A stretch of 21,229 nt of DNA from Chloroflexota bacterium (GTDB lineage Bacteria; Chloroflexota; UBA6077; JACQUR01). How positions within the stretch are numbered: the stretch's first letter is position 1; each line of letters begins with the position of its first letter. The stretch is taken from contig JACQUR010000013.1 of NCBI GenBank assembly GCA_016210245.1, positions 1 to 21,229 on the forward strand, read 5' to 3'. The position numbers were made by a program, and so were the translations under genes. The notes under the pieces were generated by a model that had not been told where the DNA came from, searched no databases, and was given only the letters and a program-made list of their open reading frames with translations. Of this stretch, positions 1-6,725 are shown one piece after another.

Positions 1-12
1 CCGTGTCCCCCG

Positions 13-36
13 CTCATCCTGAGCCTGTCGAAGGAC
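13..36. repeat. REP-like intergenic repeat (CCTTCGACAGGCTCAGGATGAG type)
   Basis: The stretch reads, on the minus strand, CCTTCGACAGGCTCAGGATG and continues to GAG. I recognise this short sequence as one that recurs in intergenic DNA of many unrelated high-GC bacteria. It lies just downstream of the stop codon of the distal Flp gene. It forms no strong hairpin with a T-tract, so I do not call it a terminator. Confidence 0.5.
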
Positions 37-50
37 CCCGCGTCTATGAC

Positions 51-218
51 TCAGAGCCCGGCGATCGCCGCGGCCAGCTCCAGGAGCCAGGCCTGGACGA
101 CGTTGCCGAAGGACTGTCCGCCCAGGATGAAGGCAAGCGCGATCGCGGCGATGAGGATGGCGTACTCGCTGACATCCTGGCCGTCCTCGTCGCCCAGGAA
201 CTCCCTGATCCACCGCAT
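51..218 (-). CDS. flp: Flp/Fap-type pilin (distal copy)
   Basis: This 55-residue prepilin would form the major or an alternative subunit of the type IVc (Tad) pilus. It has a 13-residue leader ending in the acidic DEDG, then the Flp processing site G|QDVSEY with Glu at +5 and Tyr at +6. A hydrophobic helix of about 20 residues follows, then a short tail, which is the usual Flp length and layout. I chose the ATG at 218 because GGAGGGGG lies about 8 bases upstream. The bases just before the ATG (GCAAGCC) match those of the other Flp gene at 11829, whereas the longer in-frame start at 284 falls inside a hairpin. It is the last gene of the Tad locus, 167 bases beyond the M23 gene, with its own predicted promoter (347-406). 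It differs from the proximal Flp in its C-terminal half, so it may be a minor or condition-specific pilin. Confidence 0.9.
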   Translation of the reverse strand: MRWIREFLGDEDGQDVSEYAILIAAIALAFILGGQSFGNVVQAWLLELAAAIAGL

Positions 219-244
219 GGCTTGCACCCCCTCCGCTCGATCCA

Positions 245-328
245 GGTAGGATGCACCCCTACCTTGACTCGTGGGGTGGAGCATGGCCCCTTCACCCTAC
301 GGGTGATGGGGCCTGGCTCCACCCCACG
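245..328 (-). promoter_or_regulatory. Structured 5' leader of the distal flp gene
   Basis: Bases 270-282 pair perfectly with 316-328 (13 bp). Within this, 285-290 pairs with 308-313 and 292-297... with 301-306, leaving only a three-base loop, so about 59 bases fold into one long interrupted hairpin. A second small hairpin (245-250 with 258-263, GGTAGG/CCTACC) follows it on the minus strand. Both lie between the predicted -10 box (347-352) and the flp ribosome-binding site, so they would form the mRNA leader. No T-tract follows the big hairpin, so a simple intrinsic terminator is unlikely. Effects on mRNA stability or translation are possible. The pairing is seen directly; the function is inferred. 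Confidence 0.5.
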
Positions 329-346
329 AATTCCGGCCCTACCTCA

Positions 347-406
347 AGGGTAGTCGGCCGCTGTTAAGCTGCTGTAACAGGCCCGCTACGACGCCGCTAC
401 GGTTGC
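347..406 (-). promoter_or_regulatory. Predicted promoter of distal flp with tandem 11-bp direct repeats
   Basis: On the plus strand four consecutive 11-bp units start at 363, 374, 385 and 396 with GTTAAG, GTAACA, GCTACG and GCTACG. On the minus strand the array is followed, after exactly 10 bases, by TACCCT (352-347), a plausible -10 hexamer. The same arrangement occurs at 11904-11963 and 21075-21134. The spacing of one helical turn per repeat and 10 bp to the -10 box is the known geometry of Pho-box-type sites for OmpR/PhoB-family regulators. The two distal units overlap the last codons of the M23 gene, so this copy is the weakest of the three. Confidence 0.5.
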
Positions 407-1606
407 GGCCGCCAGGCAGCCGTTGGTGGAGGCGTAGCTCTCCCCGCCGTGGGGCAGGCCGTCGTTCACCCCCACCTCGAGTAAGGGCGCGGGCACGCTG
501 GGCCAGGGGATGTTGTAGCCGCCGAGCTGGCCCACGTAGAAGTGCAGGTGGGGGCCGCTGACGTAGCCGGTGGCCCCGCTCCGGGCGAGCACCTGCCCCT
601 GGCTCACCGGCTGGCCGACCTGGACCACGACGCTGCCGAATTGCAGGTGCCAGTACCCGGCCGCGGTCCCATCGCCGTGGTCGACGACCACGTAGTTGGC
701 TCTCTCCTGGTAGGCGGGGTCGAAGCCGCCCACGCTGGAGTCGCCTTTGGCTGTGATCACCGTGCCGCCCCGGCTGGCCAGCACGGGCGTGCCCTCGGGC
801 AGGCCGAAGTCGACGGCGTAGCGCTGGCCGTCGACGTGGGTGCCCTGCATGGTGGTACCCGGGGGCAGGGAGGCGTCCACGCCCTGGTACACCTCGTACG
901 TCTGGCCGCAGCCGTAGGGCAGGCGATACGGGCGCGCGATGGCCCCGGGCGCGGGCAGCGCCAGCACCTGGACGGCGCGCTGCCACCAGCCGCGCTGGGG
1001 CGTACGGGCGTACAGCACCAGATTGCGCGGCCCCGCCGCGAGCTGGCCGGCCGGGACGGCGACGCTGAAGCCGGCCGTGGCCCAGTCCCGGCGCCCAAAG
1101 TAGGTCGCCACATCCGGCCGGCTCTGGCCGAGCTGGCCGCGGGCCAGGAAGCGCCCCCCCTGGTCGGCACGCCCGTCGTAGAGATGGGCGTCGTCGATGC
1201 CCGTCCCGCTCGGCGCCTTCATGTCCACGACCCAGCCGGCCAGGTTGAGCGCGCCGCCTGCGGCCAGGCTGGCGCCGCTGGTCGGCGTGTCGATGTAGCC
1301 CACGATCGCGGCCTCGCCGCTGGCCTGCGGGCCAGGCTCCCACACCACATCAGCCGCGCTCGTGGTGCCGACGCCCAGGAACAGGGCCGGCACGCAGGCG
1401 AGGAGCAGCCCGAGCGCTCGCGGCAGGAACGAGACGAGTTGCGCGACGAGCTGCCTGCCCGCGCAGCGTTGGAGTGTGTATGTCGTCTCCTGGGAGCGCT
1501 GGCGGCTCGCCCGCGAGTCCGCTCCCTCACGGTTGCAGCTCGCATGGGCTCGCCCAGGCCAGACACCAATGCTCCCAGGGCGCACTTGTAGTAGGTCTTG
1601 CAACAT
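386..1606 (-). CDS. Secreted M23-family peptidase with N-terminal Ig-like domain
   Basis: A 406-residue protein predicted to cut peptidoglycan peptides outside the membrane, perhaps opening the wall for the pilus. A hydrophobic segment at about residues 56-85 ends in TTSAADV and looks like a signal peptide. Residues about 100-217 match the Ig-like module with GWVVD and SRPDVATYFG motifs that often precedes enzymes in Chloroflexota. Residues about 235-375 form the M23 (LytM/lysostaphin) domain: H257 and D266 in the THVDGQRYAVDF variant of the metal site, the YWH at 318-320, and the GPHLHF motif with H353 and H355. All expected zinc and catalytic residues are present. I chose the ATG at 1606 because the in-frame ATG at 1666 lies in a hairpin repeat. 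The roughly 55 residues before the signal peptide are unusually long and low in hydrophobicity, so the true start is uncertain. It follows the small sortase-like gene after a hairpin. Confidence 0.85.
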   Translation of the reverse strand: MLQDLLQVRPGSIGVWPGRAHASCNREGADSRASRQRSQETTYTLQRCAGRQLVAQLVSFLPRALGLLLACVPALFLGVGTTSAADVVWEPGPQASGEAAIVGYIDTPTSGASLAAGGALNLAGWVVDMKAPSGTGIDDAHLYDGRADQGGRFLARGQLGQSRPDVATYFGRRDWATAGFSVAVPAGQLAAGPRNLVLYARTPQRGWWQRAVQVLALPAPGAIARPYRLPYGCGQTYEVYQGVDASLPPGTTMQGTHVDGQRYAVDFGLPEGTPVLASRGGTVITAKGDSSVGGFDPAYQERANYVVVDHGDGTAAGYWHLQFGSVVVQVGQPVSQGQVLARSGATGYVSGPHLHFYVGQLGGYNIPWPSVPAPLLEVGVNDGLPHGGESYASTNGCLAAATVAAS

Positions 1607-1627
1607 GGTGCCCTCTTGGTTCGGTGG

Positions 1628-1676
1628 TCGGTGGTCGGTGGTCAGTGCTCTGGTACCACTGACCACCGACCACCGA
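1628..1676. repeat. Perfect 20-bp inverted repeat (GGTCGGTGGTC type)
   Basis: Bases 1628-1647 are the exact reverse complement of 1657-1676, with a nine-base loop. Each arm is built from short quasi-tandem units (TCGGTGG, TCAGTGG). It begins four bases after the stop codon of the 75-residue gene and ends about 20 bases before the M23 start. It could therefore stabilise the upstream mRNA or attenuate read-through into the peptidase gene. There is no T-tract. Confidence 0.75.
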
Positions 1677-1679
1677 TAG

Positions 1680-1907
1680 CTACGAGCGCGGGCGGATGCG
1701 CCCGTGCAGGCACACGCCCGCGCTGGAGAGCAGGGAGACTCCCAGCGCCAGGGGCGTGAGGTCGGGCTGCCCGACTGGCGGGAGGCCCATGGCGAACACC
1801 GCGGCCGGGGCGGTCGCTCCCTCCGTGGCCGCGGCCGGGGCCGCGGTGACGGCCAGCAGCGCCACGAACCCGATCAGCGCCGCGACCAGATTGCCGAGCT
1901 TGATCAT
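1680..1907 (-). CDS. Small secreted protein with sortase-signal-like tail
   Basis: This 75-residue protein is not recognised by family. It has a clear signal peptide (hydrophobic residues 8-27, ending AAPAAATEG). After a short linker there is LPPVG at about residues 42-46, then a hydrophobic stretch (about 51-69) and a basic tail, GRIRPRS. This order of LPxxG pentapeptide, membrane segment and positive tail is the layout of a cell-wall sorting signal, although LPPVG is not the canonical LPxTG. Alternatively it is simply a two-helix membrane peptide. The start codon overlaps the DUF192 stop as ATGA and is preceded by GGAGGAGGGG, so it is a genuine translated gene. No sortase gene lies in the window. 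Confidence 0.7.
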   Translation of the reverse strand: MIKLGNLVAALIGFVALLAVTAAPAAATEGATAPAAVFAMGLPPVGQPDLTPLALGVSLLSSAGVCLHGRIRPRS

Positions 1908-2260
1908 GGCCCCTCCTCCTGGATGGCCAGTACGTCTCCAGACTGGGTGCCGGAGGCGCGGGCGGCGCCGGCCGGCAGCTCCACCGCGCCCCTGGCGCGC
2001 AGGTGGTAGGGCGAGAAGCGCCACGGGCGCAGGGCGTGGACCACGTTCAGCACCACCCGGTTCCGATCGTAGAAGACCACGTCGATCGGAAAGCGCATGA
2101 AGTGGGTGTGGACCCCCCGTGTGGCTGGAAGCACCAGGCCGCTGTCGGGCGGGAGGTGGGCGCGGCCCATCAGGCCGACGAGCTGCGTCCACGGGTTCCG
2201 CGCCGTCTCCGCCCGCTGCGCCAGCACCGTGCCTCGGGTGAGATTCGTGATGGCGGTCAT
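1904..2260 (-). CDS. DUF192 family protein
   Basis: 118 residues covering the whole DUF192 fold. Typical family features are WTQLVGLMGRAHLPPDSGLVL near residues 24-44, HTHFMRFPIDVVFYD at 51-65, and the LRPWRFSPYHLRARGAVELPAG segment near 77-98. The family's biochemical role is not established. Members are often secreted or encoded beside Tad genes in Actinobacteria and Chloroflexota. This copy lacks an obvious signal peptide. Its ATG at 2260 overlaps the tadC stop and its own stop overlaps the next start, both as ATGA, which indicates translational coupling. A role accessory to pilus assembly is inferred from position only. Confidence 0.88.
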   Translation of the reverse strand: MTAITNLTRGTVLAQRAETARNPWTQLVGLMGRAHLPPDSGLVLPATRGVHTHFMRFPIDVVFYDRNRVVLNVVHALRPWRFSPYHLRARGAVELPAGAARASGTQSGDVLAIQEEGP

Positions 2261-3180
2261 GAGTGCGATGGCCCCATGATGCGCATGACCGTGAGCACGG
2301 CTGGCGCCATGACCACGATGCCCAGCGCCGGCAGCACGCAGAAGATGAGCACCGGCACCATCTTGATGGGCGCCTTGCGCGCCATCTCCTCGGCCTCCTG
2401 GCGCCGCTTCACCCGCGACTCCTGGGCCAGCACCCGCATGGTTTCGGCGATGCTGATGCCCATCCGCTCCGCCTGCACGACGTTGCCGGTGAACAGCTTC
2501 AGCCCGGGCGCGCCGTTGCGCTCGCCCAGGTCGCGCAGCGCCTCGGCGCCGGGGCGGCCGAGCTGCATCTCCTGGAGCGTCTTGCGGACCTCCACCGCCA
2601 GCGGCCCGCTGCTCTGCTCGACCACCTTGGCCAGCGAGGCGTCCAGGCTGAGGCCGCCCTCGAGGCAGGCCACCATCAGGTCCAGGGCATAGGGCAGCTC
2701 GCGGTCGATCGCGCGCTGCCGCGCGCGCATCTTCCGCTTCACCCACATCGACGGCAGGCGTCGGCCCACCAGCGCCGACATCCCGACCAGGCCCCAGCCG
2801 ATCATCGTAGGGTGGCCGGACCCCAGGACCTGGGTGAGCGCTACCAGCGGCAGGCCCAGCATGAGCCCGGTCTGCACGGCCAGGAACACCGTCGGGCTCA
2901 TGGACAGGCCGGCCATAGCCAGGTCGGTCTGGACGGCCTTGTGGGCGTGCTGGGGCGCGACGCTGGCGGCCAGGTTGACCACCCGCCGCACGAGCGGCAC
3001 GAACAGCCGCTCGCCCGCGCCCATGGTCTCCACCGCCGCACCGGGCGAGCCCGGACGCTGGGTGAAGCGGGCCAGGCGCTCGGCAGGAGTCTCGCCCGAC
3101 GCGGTCAACAGCAGCGCCAGCCCCGCCGTGAGCACGAAGATGCCTGCGACCAGCAGCAGCAACAGTATGTTCGGTCCCAT
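2257..3180 (-). CDS. tadC: Tad pilus inner-membrane platform protein TadC
   Basis: 307 residues. It has an N-terminal membrane helix (4-26), a pair of helices at about 96-140, a cytoplasmic T2SSF (GspF-like) domain around 150-265 and a final helix at about 275-298. The hallmark segment ELPYALDLMVACLEGGLSLDASL spans about 161-183, and GISIAETMRVLAQESR spans about 241-256. It partners TadB to form the membrane platform on which the CpaF ATPase acts during Flp pilus assembly. The ATG at 3180 follows GGAGGG by 4 bases, 9 bases after the tadB stop. Length and topology are normal for TadC. Confidence 0.93.
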   Translation of the reverse strand: MGPNILLLLLVAGIFVLTAGLALLLTASGETPAERLARFTQRPGSPGAAVETMGAGERLFVPLVRRVVNLAASVAPQHAHKAVQTDLAMAGLSMSPTVFLAVQTGLMLGLPLVALTQVLGSGHPTMIGWGLVGMSALVGRRLPSMWVKRKMRARQRAIDRELPYALDLMVACLEGGLSLDASLAKVVEQSSGPLAVEVRKTLQEMQLGRPGAEALRDLGERNGAPGLKLFTGNVVQAERMGISIAETMRVLAQESRVKRRQEAEEMARKAPIKMVPVLIFCVLPALGIVVMAPAVLTVMRIMGPSHS

Positions 3181-3189
3181 GGCTCCCTC

Positions 3190-4176
3190 CTACAGCTCCA
3201 CCTGGGCGATGCGGTGATTGATGTACAGGCCGATCGCCGCCAGGACGCCGCCAGCGAGTGCCATCAGCCGTCCGAGCGGATCGCTGAACAGCAGCTCCAC
3301 GTAGTAGCGGCTGGTGAAGTACATCGCCACCATAGTGAAGAGCGGCAGCAGGCCCACCAGGTACCCGGAGATGCGGGGCGCGGTGGTGATGACCCGTACC
3401 TCGCGCCGCATGCGCTGCCGCTCGCGGATGGTGCGGCTCAACTGGCTCAACACCTCCACCAGGTTGCCGCCGGTGCGGCGCTGGACCGCGACCGCGGTGG
3501 CCAGCAGCCGCGCGTCCTCGCTGCCCACCCGCTCGACCAGACGGGCCAGGGTGACCTCCAGGTCCTGGCCGAGGTTCAGCTCCTGGAGCACCTGGCCGAA
3601 CTCCTCGGCGCACGGGCCAGGCATCTCCTTCGCGACCAGGTCCAGGCCGTGATCCAGGCCGTGGCCGGCCCGCAGGCTGCCGGCTACCAGGTCGAGGGCG
3701 TCGGGCAGCGCGAGCTCGAAGGTGTCCAGGCGCTTGCCGCGCTTGAAGCGCAGCCAGAGCAGCGGCGCGAAGAACCCGGCCGCCGCCACGGGCGCCGCGG
3801 CCAGGAACTCCCAGAGGACGCCCGGGAACGAGAGCACGAACTGCGCGGCCACGGCCGCGCCCGCGGCTACGCCGAGCTGCAGCAGCAGGAACTCGCCGGG
3901 CTGCATCGGGACGCCAGCCCGCCGGAGCTCGCGCGCCAGCTTGTCCGCCAGGTCCAGGTTGCGCAGCCTGGCGTCGAGCCAGGGGATGCTGCTGTACACC
4001 TTCTGGCGCGTGATCGACAGCGCGCTCTGGAGGCCCGTCGGCTGCGTGGGATAGGCGATCGAGCCGAGGCGCTGCTCCAGCAGCTCGCGCTCGCGTTGCC
4101 GGCGAGTCCCGCCGAGCAGCAAGAAAGCACCAGCCACCAGCACCAGCACCAGGAGCGAAAAGAGCAGTGGGCTCAT
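3190..4176 (-). CDS. tadB: Tad pilus inner-membrane platform protein TadB
   Basis: 328 residues. There is an N-terminal helix (4-22), helices at about 97-143, a T2SSF domain with ELALPDALDLVAGSLRAGHGLDHGL at about 154-178 and RRTGGNLVEVLSQLSRTIRER at about 233-253, then helices at about 270-288 and 303-320. This is the standard TadB layout. It works with TadC as the platform for pilin extrusion. I chose the ATG at 4176 because it overlaps the cpaF stop as ATGA and follows GGGGAG. An upstream in-frame extension would only cover the end of cpaF in another frame. Confidence 0.93.
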   Translation of the reverse strand: MSPLLFSLLVLVLVAGAFLLLGGTRRQRERELLEQRLGSIAYPTQPTGLQSALSITRQKVYSSIPWLDARLRNLDLADKLARELRRAGVPMQPGEFLLLQLGVAAGAAVAAQFVLSFPGVLWEFLAAAPVAAAGFFAPLLWLRFKRGKRLDTFELALPDALDLVAGSLRAGHGLDHGLDLVAKEMPGPCAEEFGQVLQELNLGQDLEVTLARLVERVGSEDARLLATAVAVQRRTGGNLVEVLSQLSRTIRERQRMRREVRVITTAPRISGYLVGLLPLFTMVAMYFTSRYYVELLFSDPLGRLMALAGGVLAAIGLYINHRIAQVEL

Positions 4177-5669
4177 CGCTCCCCTCCCTTCTTGGCAGCG
4201 CCGTTCCGCTCCTCCTCCGGCTCGTAGGGCACGGGCAGGAACGTCTCGACCGGCACCTGCTGGCCGAACTGGCTGAGCCGCTCCATGAAGTGCGGCCGGA
4301 TGCCGGTGGGCTGGAGCTTGCCGCGCACCCGCCCGCGCTCGTCGATGCCGCGGTGCTCGAACTGGAAGACGTCGTGCATGGACACCACCGAGCCCTGCAT
4401 GCCCACGATCTCCGAGAGGTGGGTGACCCGGCGCGAGCCGTCGAGCATGCGGGTGATGTGGACGATCAGGTTGATGCCCGAGGCCACCTGCTCGCGGATG
4501 GCCTGCACTGGCAGCTCCACCCCGGCCATCAGCACCATGTTCTCGACGCGGGAGAGCGCGTCGCGGGGGGAGTTGGCATGGACGGTGGTCAGCGACCCAT
4601 CGTGGCCGGTGTTCATGGCCTGGAGCATGTCGAAGGCTTCCCCGGCCCGACACTCGCCCACGATGATCCGGTCGGGCCGCATGCGCAGCGCGTTCCGCAC
4701 CAGGTCGCGCTGGTGTACCTGCCCGCGGCCCTCGATGTTGGACGGCCGGGTCTCCAGGCTCACCCAGTCCTCGTGATGGACCTGCAGCTCGGCCGGGTCC
4801 TCGATGGTCACGATCCGCTCGCGGACCGGGATGAAGGCCGAGAGCAGGTTGAGCATGGTGGTCTTGCCCGTGCCGGTGCCGCCCGAAACAAGGATGTTGA
4901 GGCGGGCGCGCACGCAGGCGGCCAGCAGGTCGACGGTCTGCTGGGTCAGCGAGCCCAGGCGAATCAGGTCGTCCGCGGTGAGCAGCTCGCGCGAGAACTT
5001 GCGGATGGTGACCGCCGGCCCGTGGACGGCCAGCGGCGGAATGACCGCGTTGACGCGCGAGCCATCGGCCAGGCGGGCGTCGACCATGGGCGACGAGTCG
5101 TCCAGCCGGCGCCCGAGCGGGCGCAGGATCTTCTCGATGATCTGCACCACGTGGGCGTCGTCGCGGAACGAGATGTCCGCCCGGTGCAGCACGCCACCCC
5201 GCTCGTAGTAGATGCTGTCGTGCGCGTTGACCATCACCTCGGTGATAGCCGGGTTGCGCAGCAGCGGCTCCAGCGGGCCGAGGCCCAGCACCTCGTCGGC
5301 GATCTCCGAGGCGAGGCGGAGGCGGTCCTGCCGGCCGACGGTGCCGTCCGCCAGGGCCAGCCGCTCCTCCGCCGCTTGCTCGACCGCTTTCCGCACCGCC
5401 GAGGACGGGCCGGCCTCGGCGACCAACTGGTCGGGGTCCAGGTCGTGGATGAGCTCCTCGTGGACCCGCTTCTTGAGCTCGTTGAGCGCCTCGTTGCGGG
5501 CCGAGCGGCTGCGCTCCGCCCGCTTCGCGCTGGCGTCGCCCTCACTCCGCGCCGGCTCGGCCCGAGCGGGGACAAGCTCCTCCATCGGGGTGGACGGAGC
5601 TGCTACCAGCAGCTCCTCGATATCCACCGCCTCGTTCTTCAACTGCTTGACGCGATCAAGGACTGACAT
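4173..5669 (-). CDS. cpaF: Tad pilus assembly ATPase CpaF/TadA
   Basis: 498-residue secretion ATPase that powers Flp pilus assembly at the cytoplasmic face. A charged N-terminal region (1-110) leads into the NTD (LGLGPLEPLLRNPAITEVMVN at about 128-148). The ATPase core has Walker A GGTGTGKT at 263-270, the Asp-box region IEDPAELQ at 289-296, a Walker B-like RIIVGECRAGEAFDMLQ at 334-350, and the His box MNTGHDGSLTTVHANSP at 352-368. The usual GEVRGGE reads GECRAGE here, a small departure. It starts 14 bases inside the end of the preceding CpaB-like gene, with GAGGAG about 6 bases upstream. Its first four residues (MSVL) match those of that neighbour. Confidence 0.95.
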   Translation of the reverse strand: MSVLDRVKQLKNEAVDIEELLVAAPSTPMEELVPARAEPARSEGDASAKRAERSRSARNEALNELKKRVHEELIHDLDPDQLVAEAGPSSAVRKAVEQAAEERLALADGTVGRQDRLRLASEIADEVLGLGPLEPLLRNPAITEVMVNAHDSIYYERGGVLHRADISFRDDAHVVQIIEKILRPLGRRLDDSSPMVDARLADGSRVNAVIPPLAVHGPAVTIRKFSRELLTADDLIRLGSLTQQTVDLLAACVRARLNILVSGGTGTGKTTMLNLLSAFIPVRERIVTIEDPAELQVHHEDWVSLETRPSNIEGRGQVHQRDLVRNALRMRPDRIIVGECRAGEAFDMLQAMNTGHDGSLTTVHANSPRDALSRVENMVLMAGVELPVQAIREQVASGINLIVHITRMLDGSRRVTHLSEIVGMQGSVVSMHDVFQFEHRGIDERGRVRGKLQPTGIRPHFMERLSQFGQQVPVETFLPVPYEPEEERNGAAKKGGER

Positions 5670-6714
5670 CCTCGTCTCCTCGCTCCCTCTTCACTCCCGC
5701 GATCCAGCCGCCTGCCACCCAGCCCTCACGCTCGTCTGGCAGGCGAACCTTGAGCCAGTCTGCCCTGCGGCCCAGCACCTCCAGCTCGTCCCCGTACTCC
5801 GCCTCGCCGATCACCCTGGAGGCCAGGGACGGCTCGCTGCGCACGTGGGCCACGTCCAGCGTGACCATCGCCACGCTGCCCGGGGCCACCGCCAGGGTCG
5901 CCGGGCTCGCCTCGTCCGGCGCCACCAGCGCCAGCGCCTCGGTGGTCGCCTCCGCCGCTGCCGTCGTCAACTCCTCGACGGGCGCCTCCTCGGAGGCCGG
6001 CTGGGCCGACCCCTCGGCCACGGCCGGGTCAGCAGGCTCAGCCGAGGGGCTGCAGCCCCTGCCAGCGGGTCGGGGACGGCGGCGAAGCAGTTGGCGCACG
6101 GACATCGCCGTGGCCGGGGCGCTCTCTTCCTCGCCAGCGCCCCGGAGGGCGTAGCGCAGGCGGCCCAGGTCCTCGGCCAGGGCGAGCCGCTGCACCGCCT
6201 CCGGCGTCACCGCCAGCGTGATCGTCCTGGCGGTGGGCGCCGCTGGCCCATCCTCGGCGCCCGACCCCGCGAGCGCCCTTCGGGCCTCGGCCAGCCTGGC
6301 CTTGAACCCGCCCGGGCTCTGCTCGCCCGGAGATGCTCCCTGTGTCAGGGCCAGCACCAGCACGTCCTGCAGCAGGACGACCGCCTGGTCCTTGCCCATC
6401 ACCTCCTTGGTGAAAGTGGCGATGATGTCGATGTGGTCGCCCGGGACGAGCGGGCCACCGGAGCCCACCCCCTCGGCGAAGGCCACCGTGACCGCGCGCA
6501 TGCCGGCCGGGATGCTCGGGGCCAGGCTGCTGGCCCCGAGCGCTTCTGGGTTTCCCGACCGGGTGGCCGGCAGGTCACCCATTCCAACAGGGAGCGCCAC
6601 CATCTTGCCCGCGCGGTTGCGCACCCACAGCACTCCCTCGGAGGCCGTGGCCTCCGCGTCCATCGCCACCATCTTGTGCCCTGGTCGCTTGACGACGTGC
6701 TCCAGTACTGACAT
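5656..6714 (-). CDS. Truncated CpaB/RcpC-like protein with C-terminal SH3 domain
   Basis: 352 residues, a paralogue of the CpaB at 7939-9396. Residues about 65-125 (SIPAGMRAVTVAF, PLVPGDHIDIIATF, LLQDVLVLAL) and 163-192 (TITLAVTPEAVQRLALAEDLGRLRYALR) match the RcpC domain of CpaB. Residues about 280-341 match its SH3 domain (VRSEPSLASRVIG, GWVAGGWIAG). Unlike CpaB it has no N-terminal membrane helix and no recognisable SAF domain, so it should be cytoplasmic unless exported otherwise. The linker at about 193-278 is Ala/Glu/Pro-rich with a basic patch (LLRRRPRPAGRG) partly encoded by a DNA palindrome. The ATG at 6714 follows GGAGG. It lies between cpaE and cpaF and overlaps cpaF. It may be a regulatory decoy of CpaB or a decaying duplicate. 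Confidence 0.8.
   Translation of the reverse strand: MSVLEHVVKRPGHKMVAMDAEATASEGVLWVRNRAGKMVALPVGMGDLPATRSGNPEALGASSLAPSIPAGMRAVTVAFAEGVGSGGPLVPGDHIDIIATFTKEVMGKDQAVVLLQDVLVLALTQGASPGEQSPGGFKARLAEARRALAGSGAEDGPAAPTARTITLAVTPEAVQRLALAEDLGRLRYALRGAGEEESAPATAMSVRQLLRRRPRPAGRGCSPSAEPADPAVAEGSAQPASEEAPVEELTTAAAEATTEALALVAPDEASPATLAVAPGSVAMVTLDVAHVRSEPSLASRVIGEAEYGDELEVLGRRADWLKVRLPDEREGWVAGGWIAGVKRERGDEDVSP
6045..6060. repeat. 16-bp perfect palindrome inside the CpaB-like linker
   Basis: AGGGGCTGCAGCCCCT is its own reverse complement and encodes part of the basic linker patch RGCSPS of the CpaB-like protein. Its centre and flanks resemble the palindrome at the right window edge (AGGGGC...GCCCCT), which suggests the same kind of repeat has settled in a tolerant linker. 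Confidence 0.5.
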
Positions 6715-6725
6715 GGCGGCCTCCT

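Noticed and set aside
1607..1666. Longer M23 gene starting at 1666
   Set aside because: The extra codons lie inside the 20-bp inverted repeat and lack a ribosome site.
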